NCBI GenBank assembly: GCA_905193145.1
Contig: CAJJNP010000093.1
Location: 1-12,558, forward strand
Origin: an uncultured Odoribacter sp.
GTDB taxonomy: Bacteria > Bacteroidota > Bacteroidia > Bacteroidales > Marinifilaceae
Direction of reading: 5' to 3'
DNA length: 12,558 bases
Shown here in pieces: positions 7,047 to 12,558 of this stretch. The position numbers and the translations under genes were made by a program. The notes below the pieces were generated by a model. It had not been told where the DNA came from. It did no database searches and saw nothing but the letters and a program-made list of their open reading frames with translations. Every line of letters begins with the position of its first letter. The first letter of the stretch is position 1.

Positions 7047-8828
7047 TTAAAAATTTGGCGTTCCTTCTACATCCCACCAAATACGAGTAGATTGGAGATC
7101 GGCTCCACCTAAAGCTTTAAGTCCTGTAGCTGCTACATCAGCAGCAACTGCTTGTGTGTCAGTGCCAGGGAAGCGCATTCTGCGCAACAGATCCCCTTCT
7201 TGTAGATTGGCGTCGGCGTCTTCCCAATTAAGTACCGGCAAGGTTTTCGGGTAACCTGTACGGCGCATTTCTGTCCATGCCTCAAAAGAGTAGGGAAATA
7301 GAGCGATATACTTTTGAGTGATAATTTTTTCCAGTTTTGTTTCATCACTATCACCTGCATTCCACTTTACACCAATGGTTATTGGACTCTGATAGTTGTT
7401 AGATGCATCAATTGGGTCAATATATTGATATGGAACAGCTTCTTCCACTTGCTTATAATCAGCTAACCCGGCATCATACTCAAAGGCTGTCATGCGCCAT
7501 TCACAAGTTGCATTGTCAATACCGCGATTGTAGTAAAATTGTGCATCGCAACCTTCATCACCAACATTCCAACCACGTACTAACCCTTCTGCACGCAAGA
7601 AGTCTACTTCTGAAAGTTTAATAAAATAGAGTGGTGCTTCTGTGAAATATTGATAAATAGAAGAATATCCGCAATCTTTATTGCTGGCGGCAGATTGTCC
7701 TTCACCCATTTTCTTTCCGGCACGAAGACCTATAACACGAGTATTAGCTTCCAAATCGCCCAATTTTACTGAATTTTTATCAAATAAAAAATTACAATAA
7801 GGATGTTTTAATGAAAAAAGGATTGTCTCAAAAGAAGCGTTTAAGCGAGAGTCTCCCCATGAACGGGATATTTCGGCAAGTGGATGATTGGTGCCACTTT
7901 TATCTGTTGAAAACGATACTTCGTCTTCTAAAGAGTTAGCAACACCTTCCATAACGGCTTCTTCTGCCCATTTTTTGGCTAAGTCTTTATCTCTTTTTAC
8001 CACATGCATAGCCATACGGAGTTTTAGAGAATTTCCCATTTTGCGCCAGGTCTCAAAATCTTTTGTATCAGTGATTTCATCTACATCTTTTAATAGTTTG
8101 TTCACTTTAGTTTTATACCATTCCGGGCGATTGGGATAATTCTTTAAACAGGCATTAATGCTGTCAAGATTGTCCACAATACCTTTGTAAATATCCTCAC
8201 AGCTATCGTATGTATAAGGATGTTCCTGTTGATTGGCTTTAAATTGTGTATATGGAAATGAACCATAAAGGTCGACTTCTTCTTGAGAAGCATAATCAAA
8301 AAGTAATAAAGCTACTGCTTTCATCTCGGGAATGGAATCAATATCTGGATGATTTAAAATCGGAGATAGATAATTCTTTGTCAATGTATAATTACCATTC
8401 GGACCTGCGTTTACTGACTGCTCAAAGGCATAGGTAGAATTTAGGGTAATCATAGCAAATGGAAAGTCTGTATGAGGAACCACCATGTATCCGGCATAAT
8501 TATCAACTGACATATTAAATTGGTATTGATAGGCATGTGCCCCAGGACGCGTCGCTTCCTTACCGCCACGCATAGAGTAAGTAGCTGAAAGAATATAACC
8601 TAACGGTGCTTCTTTAGCAAGGTTTGTTAAAGCAAGGTCAAGTCCCTCTTGAGAAATTTCTTTATGATAATCCAATATATCAGCCGCCCCATGATAAACC
8701 TCGTCAGAACCTTCTTCTGTGTTACCTGTTAACTCATCACCTGGCACATCAAAATCCATACAAGATTGCATACCTAACAGTGACATCACAATGCAAGCAA
8801 TAAAAAAATTATTTTTTTTCATATTCAT
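7047..8828 (-). CDS. SusD/RagB-family surface glycan-binding lipoprotein
   Basis: This 593-aa lipoprotein is the SusD partner of the SusC transporter next to it. At the outer membrane it should bind the incoming glycan and act as a lid on the SusC barrel. A type II signal peptide ends in LGMQSC with the lipid-bearing cysteine at 23, followed by acidic residues (MDFD) and a linker, as in exported surface lipoproteins. The C-terminal part has FEAWTEMRRTGYP at 515-527, then a conserved stretch through LRRMRFPGTD to the TRIWWDVEG near the end. These are marks of the SusD-like group annotated as nutrient-binding outer membrane lipoproteins (PF12771-like) rather than classical SusD. The start at 8828 gives MNMKKNN; the second Met (8822) is an equally plausible start. 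Only 11 bp separate it from the susC stop, so both are co-transcribed. Ligand identity (probably N-glycan) is inferred from the GH85 neighbour. Confidence 0.92.
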   Translation of the reverse strand: MNMKKNNFFIACIVMSLLGMQSCMDFDVPGDELTGNTEEGSDEVYHGAADILDYHKEISQEGLDLALTNLAKEAPLGYILSATYSMRGGKEATRPGAHAYQYQFNMSVDNYAGYMVVPHTDFPFAMITLNSTYAFEQSVNAGPNGNYTLTKNYLSPILNHPDIDSIPEMKAVALLLFDYASQEEVDLYGSFPYTQFKANQQEHPYTYDSCEDIYKGIVDNLDSINACLKNYPNRPEWYKTKVNKLLKDVDEITDTKDFETWRKMGNSLKLRMAMHVVKRDKDLAKKWAEEAVMEGVANSLEDEVSFSTDKSGTNHPLAEISRSWGDSRLNASFETILFSLKHPYCNFLFDKNSVKLGDLEANTRVIGLRAGKKMGEGQSAASNKDCGYSSIYQYFTEAPLYFIKLSEVDFLRAEGLVRGWNVGDEGCDAQFYYNRGIDNATCEWRMTAFEYDAGLADYKQVEEAVPYQYIDPIDASNNYQSPITIGVKWNAGDSDETKLEKIITQKYIALFPYSFEAWTEMRRTGYPKTLPVLNWEDADANLQEGDLLRRMRFPGTDTQAVAADVAATGLKALGGADLQSTRIWWDVEGTPNF

Positions 8829-8839
8829 CTGTCTAATAT

Positions 8840-9937
8840 TTAGAAGTTAGCTTTTAATGAAATACCGAATGAACGAGCAGATGGCATATTAAATACATCG
8901 AACGCTCCTAAACCATTCTGAGTAGAAAGAGCAAGGTCTGGATCAACCGGGGCATCTTTATAAAGGAAACAAAGGTTACGAGCTACAAGAGAGAGTGACA
9001 AATGTTTAGAAGCACCAAACAAATTTCTAAAGGTATATCCCAGTGATAATTCACCTAAACGGAAATTAGTAGCATTGTAAACATATTGCGTGCCATAAGT
9101 ATTCCCACCTACTTGTCTATAATATTTTTCGATAGAAACCAATTGTCCATCGGACATGTACATGGCAGGTTCACCCGTAGCAGTATATAGGTTATTGGCT
9201 TCGGCTGCTAAACGTGCATCCGCAGTACGTTGAGAATTGCCTACAGCATCCAACATTCCTTCTGTCAAAGAGATTACTTTACCTCCAATACGTCCGTTGA
9301 TCAAGAAATAAAGTGAAAAGTCTTTATAATTAATTGTATTACTCCATCCTAAATTAAACTTGGAGTTCATATTGCCTAAATAAACATAATTTTGCGTATC
9401 AAGTTGTGGCGCTCCATTTACTAATTTAATAGAGCCGTCTTCATTACGCTTAAAGTCTTGTGCGTACAAATCGCCATAAGAACCTCCCTCATCATACCGA
9501 ACCATTACTTTGCCTCCGGCAATACTTTGTTCTAATTTGGCAGAAGTACCGTCTTCTTTAGTGTAAGTTTTTTCGATTTTATTATAATTATAGGAGAAAT
9601 TCACGGAAGTACGCCACATCCAATCTTTAGCAAATGCTAAATTATAGCTAAGAGTCGTTTCGATACCTTGATTACGGATAACTCCTGCATTTACAGGCTT
9701 TTTTAATCCTCCAAGATCACTAATGGTTAAATAACTATTATGCATGGCACTGTTATAATAGGTCATATCCCAGTTTAGAGCACTCCCAAATAAAGAAATA
9801 TCAAAACCGGCTTCGAAAGATTTTGTTTTTTCTGGTATTGGGTTATTGAAATAACTATAAGAAGAAGGTACGGCAGCACCTGTAAGTGGGTCTGTGTTAC
9901 GAGCATTATAGAGAACGTTCGGGATAGAGTTACCCAC
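8840..9937 (-). CDS. SusC-like transporter, C-terminal barrel fragment after the frameshift
   Basis: This frame of 365 residues begins at GTG (9935-9937), which is the Val of the family motif Ser-Glu-Val-Gly-Asn, and continues as normal C-terminal barrel sequence to SFGISLKANF. It has no signal peptide and no ribosome site of its own, so it is a remnant of susC rather than an independent gene. It overlaps the out-of-frame tail of the N-terminal fragment by 163 bp and ends 11 bp before susD. The preserved sequence, without further stops, points to a recent break or a sequence error. Confidence 0.75.
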   Translation of the reverse strand: MGNSIPNVLYNARNTDPLTGAAVPSSYSYFNNPIPEKTKSFEAGFDISLFGSALNWDMTYYNSAMHNSYLTISDLGGLKKPVNAGVIRNQGIETTLSYNLAFAKDWMWRTSVNFSYNYNKIEKTYTKEDGTSAKLEQSIAGGKVMVRYDEGGSYGDLYAQDFKRNEDGSIKLVNGAPQLDTQNYVYLGNMNSKFNLGWSNTINYKDFSLYFLINGRIGGKVISLTEGMLDAVGNSQRTADARLAAEANNLYTATGEPAMYMSDGQLVSIEKYYRQVGGNTYGTQYVYNATNFRLGELSLGYTFRNLFGASKHLSLSLVARNLCFLYKDAPVDPDLALSTQNGLGAFDVFNMPSARSFGISLKANF

Positions 9938-12342
9938 TTCGAATATGAAGCGCGAACTTTCAGATTGGTAATTACTTCAGGCAGGGTAACTATTTGATGT
10001 AATAGCGCATTGGCACCCACTGAAAAGTAACCATAATTAGTAGGGGTTCCACGATACGAGTACTGTTTGAAAGCGCGGTACCAGTCTCGACGATAACTAC
10101 CCTCCAGATATACTTTTTCTTGCCACCCTATCTGACCAGTAAAAAGTAAACCCTTATCCCAGTTGGAAGAAAGTGTGTATGAACGTTCACTTACGTTGCC
10201 TTGTGAAACAGAAGGTTCGAAAAAGTTGATTAGTGTTGGCATAGTGTCGTGTTTCCAATTGGCTGTAGTAGCTTTGGCCCAAAGTTTTTGCGTTTCTCCT
10301 TTTAATGTATGTCCTGTCCAACCGGTAGTGGCTGAGATAGAGAAATCTTTAATTTGTTTGTCATAGCTTAGTAAAGCGTCTACATATACTTCATTTATCC
10401 AATTAAGGTCTTGTCCATACATACCATAATCTTCCATAGCTGATATATTCCATGTGGTAGCCATGCGCTCTGATGTTCCTTTCATTTTTGTACGGTCCAA
10501 ACTCAAACGTCCCTGTATCTTCAAACCATCAATGATCTGATAATTGGCAGAGATATAACCATAAGCACGTTCTTCTTCACTTATAGAATTGCGAGTATTT
10601 ACCATCCAATAAGGGTTGTTCATACCATTTTGCCAATATGCCCATTCCTGTTTGGGCCCGGTTAGCTCAACAGTACCAGTAGTCCATTTATTGTTTTTAG
10701 AATCGAAATAGCTTTGTTCGTTAGAAGTCCATTTACCATTTTCTATGTAGTAATTTTCCTTATAATAATTTAGATCCACATTTCTTGGCATACGATAAAG
10801 ATCATAAAGTGGATTCATCACTGTTCCTCCTCCAGGACGATTCTTGGTTTTTGCCTGTACATAATTTAGTGATAAATCGACATTTAACTTTTTATTAAAT
10901 AGTGAATAACTCTGACGAAAAGAGAGCGTGTTACGTTTGTAATTATTGTTGCGCATCATACCGTCAGAATATGAATTTGCGTATGAAAAATAAGTACGAA
11001 CAGTCTCAGTACCTCCACTAACGGATATTGAGTTATTGAATGTGGCACCTGTACGGAAAAAGTCATTTACGTCATCATTGGAAGCTGTATTACGTAATTT
11101 AGCACCTGAATAATTAAGTTCGTCAGCCGTTAAATCTGATAATTTTTTCCCCCAGCTATCTACAGATAAAGTCTCGGCAGTAGGATCAACTGTAGCACCA
11201 TATACATTTTGGATTTTGGGAGTGAGCAAAGGGCGATCAAATGTTGCACTTGAAGATACATTAATAGAAATACGACCTTCTTTGCCTTTTTTTGTGGTAA
11301 TCATTAATACGCCATTGGCAGCAGCACTACCATATAATGCAGCAGCATTAGCACCTTTTAGGATATTCAAACTTTCAATATCATCAGGATTGACAAGCGA
11401 TAACGGATCAGAACCTTCAGAGGTACTGGAATATGTCAGATTAGAGCCTCCATCAAAACCAGTTTGACCATTCACATTATTAGTCATTGGTACACCGTCT
11501 ATTACAATCAACGGACTGTTGTTACCCAAAATAGATTTATTACCACGAAGCAAAATTTTAGAGGCACCACCAGCACCACCAGCACTTGGGGTAATGGTAA
11601 CTCCGGAAGCTTTTCCGGAAAGTGCATTCACGAAATTGGCATCCTGCACTTTCATTAATTCATCTCCTTTCACTTGTTGAGTTGCATAAGTCAATGACTT
11701 CTCTTTGCGTTCTATACCCATGGCTGTAACAACTACCTCATTTAGCTGTTGTGCATCTTCTTTCATTATTATGTTAAATGAAGAAGCACCAGCTACTCGC
11801 AGTGATATTTTCTGATAACCAATGTAGCTGAATTCTAATACAGCTTCGTCATTAAGTATTTCTAAAGTGTAATTACCATCAATATCGGTAATTGTACCTG
11901 TAGTAGTACCTTGTACTAATACACTAACCCCGATAAGTGGTTCGCCATATTCATCAGACACGGTACCCTTAATTGTGCGTTGTTTTTGCTGCATGGTAGA
12001 ATGTACGGTTGGGGTTTCTTTAGTAGAATAAACTACCAAATGATTATCACGTACGGAATAGGTCGTGTTAGTGTTTTTGAGCAAGTCTGTCATGACTTTA
12101 GACAACTTTTCACGGTTAGCATGTATCGTAACTTTACGGTTAGGATCCACATCTTTCGCGTTATAAACCATACTCAGTGAAGTCTGACGACTAATTTCAT
12201 TCAAAACCTCGCTCAAAGGTGCATTCGCAAAATCCAAACTTATTACTATCTCGCTTTGTGCGGTAGCATTCGTTAAGAATGGAACAAAAAGGAATAGGGA
12301 AAACAACAGAATTTTAATTCTGTACTCTAAATTTTTCTTCAT
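9775..12342 (-). CDS. SusC-like transporter, N-terminal fragment before the frameshift
   Basis: This is the reading frame as it would actually be translated: 855 aa, of which residues 1-801 (through the TCG codon at 9940-9942) are genuine SusC sequence and the last 54 are out-of-frame. That tail (KWVTLSRTFS onwards) matches nothing expected for a barrel. The fragment keeps signal peptide, STN, the regulatory-like domain, plug and roughly the first two thirds of the barrel. It lacks the last strands and the C-terminal insertion signal, so it should not assemble in the outer membrane. ATG at 12342 is followed by a basic stretch and a hydrophobic core ending in TNATAQS, supporting this start. 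Confidence 0.8.
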   Translation of the reverse strand: MKKNLEYRIKILLFSLFLFVPFLTNATAQSEIVISLDFANAPLSEVLNEISRQTSLSMVYNAKDVDPNRKVTIHANREKLSKVMTDLLKNTNTTYSVRDNHLVVYSTKETPTVHSTMQQKQRTIKGTVSDEYGEPLIGVSVLVQGTTTGTITDIDGNYTLEILNDEAVLEFSYIGYQKISLRVAGASSFNIIMKEDAQQLNEVVVTAMGIERKEKSLTYATQQVKGDELMKVQDANFVNALSGKASGVTITPSAGGAGGASKILLRGNKSILGNNSPLIVIDGVPMTNNVNGQTGFDGGSNLTYSSTSEGSDPLSLVNPDDIESLNILKGANAAALYGSAAANGVLMITTKKGKEGRISINVSSSATFDRPLLTPKIQNVYGATVDPTAETLSVDSWGKKLSDLTADELNYSGAKLRNTASNDDVNDFFRTGATFNNSISVSGGTETVRTYFSYANSYSDGMMRNNNYKRNTLSFRQSYSLFNKKLNVDLSLNYVQAKTKNRPGGGTVMNPLYDLYRMPRNVDLNYYKENYYIENGKWTSNEQSYFDSKNNKWTTGTVELTGPKQEWAYWQNGMNNPYWMVNTRNSISEEERAYGYISANYQIIDGLKIQGRLSLDRTKMKGTSERMATTWNISAMEDYGMYGQDLNWINEVYVDALLSYDKQIKDFSISATTGWTGHTLKGETQKLWAKATTANWKHDTMPTLINFFEPSVSQGNVSERSYTLSSNWDKGLLFTGQIGWQEKVYLEGSYRRDWYRAFKQYSYRGTPTNYGYFSVGANALLHQIVTLPEVITNLKVRASYSKWVTLSRTFSIMLVTQTHLQVLPYLLLIVISITQYQKKQNLSKPVLIFLYLGVL

Positions 12343-12558
12343 TTAGCATTCTTTATTACGTTAACAAATACTGATTACTTTACTACTTTAATTGTAGACG
12401 TGCATTGCATATCGCACGATATAAGTTTTTTCTATTATCTTCTTTTATTCATGTTCTTCATTATCCAATATAAAACAACATATATTAATTTTAATTCTTT
12501 TTTTGAGATTCTTTTCTTATATTACAATTCAGAGATAAAGGTTACTAAATAAATGGAG
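12343..12558. other. Upstream region of the PUL operon
   Basis: This AT-rich leader should hold the susC promoter on the minus strand, but I find no good TTG, 19-21 bp, TAnnTTTG pair. That fits control by an ECF sigma factor, as is common for SusC proteins with an STN domain, though the absence is weak evidence. The only structured element is the dyad at 12399-12418. No upstream gene begins before the window ends. Confidence 0.45.
12399..12418. promoter_or_regulatory. Small dyad upstream of susC, possible operator
   Basis: CGTGC (12399-12403) and GCACG (12414-12418) form a perfect 5-bp inverted repeat around 10 bases, about 57 bp before the susC ATG. It stands out as GC-rich in an AT-rich leader. 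It could be a protein-binding site or a small leader hairpin; at this length chance is also possible. Confidence 0.3.

Larger units (their letters stand above)
8840..12342 (-). pseudogene. SusC-family TonB-dependent transporter, broken by a one-base deletion
   Basis: Taken whole, this locus encodes a SusC-type outer membrane transporter that would be 1167 aa if one missing base were restored. It should import glycan fragments delivered by SusD, using TonB/ExbBD energy. Order of parts: signal peptide (1-28), STN domain (about 35-106), carboxypeptidase-regulatory-like domain (about 123-193), the SusC signature LNEVVVTAMG (200-209), plug (about 210-350), then the 22-strand barrel, ending in Phe as outer membrane proteins commonly do. 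On the minus strand the sequence reads TCG AAG TGG where the family has Ser-Glu-Val-Gly (TCG GAA GTG GGT). One G is missing between 9940 and 9939; both flanking frames otherwise read as good SusC. The gene is therefore a recent pseudogene, a reversible frameshift variant or a sequencing error. The STN domain implies signalling to a FecR-like anti-sigma factor, probably encoded right of the window. Confidence 0.88.

Noticed and set aside
8840..9937. The C-terminal SusC frame as an independent gene starting at GTG.
   Set aside because: The GTG is an internal Val of the SusC family motif; there is no signal peptide or ribosome site, so it is a fragment of the broken susC.
12365..12372. A partial -7 box (AGTATTTG on the minus strand) as the susC promoter.
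   Set aside because: The first two positions do not match TA, no TTG lies 19-21 bp upstream, and the implied leader would be only about 15 nt.
12200..12558. A plus-strand antisense small RNA opposite the start of susC, like DonS of Bacteroides fragilis N-glycan loci.
   Set aside because: I looked for a plus-strand TTG, 19-21 bp, TAnnTTTG promoter and found no convincing one; only RNA data could reopen this.

Overview
The window looks like a chromosomal stretch from a Bacteroides-type member of the Bacteroidota. The evidence is a SusC/SusD pair, promoter elements of the Bacteroides type (TTG, about 19 bp, TAnnTTTG), AT-rich leaders with poor Shine-Dalgarno sites, and a two-gene 2-oxoglutarate:ferredoxin oxidoreductase with a fused gamma-alpha subunit. 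The species cannot be named from the sequence alone. Every protein gene reads on the minus strand; only a tRNA gene reads on the plus strand.

Layout from left to right: (1) 121-164, a strong stem-loop that closes the kor operon. (2) 182-3046, korB and korA on the minus strand (transcribed korA then korB), a tightly coupled pair that links central carbon metabolism to ferredoxin. (3) 3047-3546, about 500 bp without a gene, holding a probable kor promoter on the minus strand and a good tRNA promoter on the plus strand. (4) 3547-3618, tRNA-Arg with anticodon CCT. (5) 3619-3923, AT-rich spacer with a terminator for the next operon. (6) 3924-12342, a compact polysaccharide utilization locus (PUL) transcribed right to left as susC, susD, then a GH85 endo-beta-N-acetylglucosaminidase. 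(7) 12343-12558, the upstream region of that operon, with one small dyad and no recognisable housekeeping promoter.

The PUL can be read as a system for N-linked glycans. The GH85 enzyme should cut the chitobiose core (GlcNAc-beta-1,4-GlcNAc) of N-glycans, SusD should bind the released glycan at the cell surface, and the SusC TonB-dependent transporter should carry it into the periplasm. SusC has an N-terminal STN domain, so induction probably passes through an anti-sigma/ECF sigma pair lying beyond the right edge. No exo-glycosidases (GH92, GH20, GH2 or similar) are present, so the released glycan must be broken down by genes elsewhere.

The two most notable observations are these. The susC gene carries a one-base deletion at about 9939/9940, which breaks the barrel into an 855-aa and a 365-aa reading frame. 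The GH85 enzyme has a non-lipoprotein signal peptide and a C-terminal Por/type IX-like sorting domain, which leaves its cellular location open. I found no clearly new system; the region otherwise resembles a normal Bacteroides core operon next to an accessory PUL at a tRNA gene.
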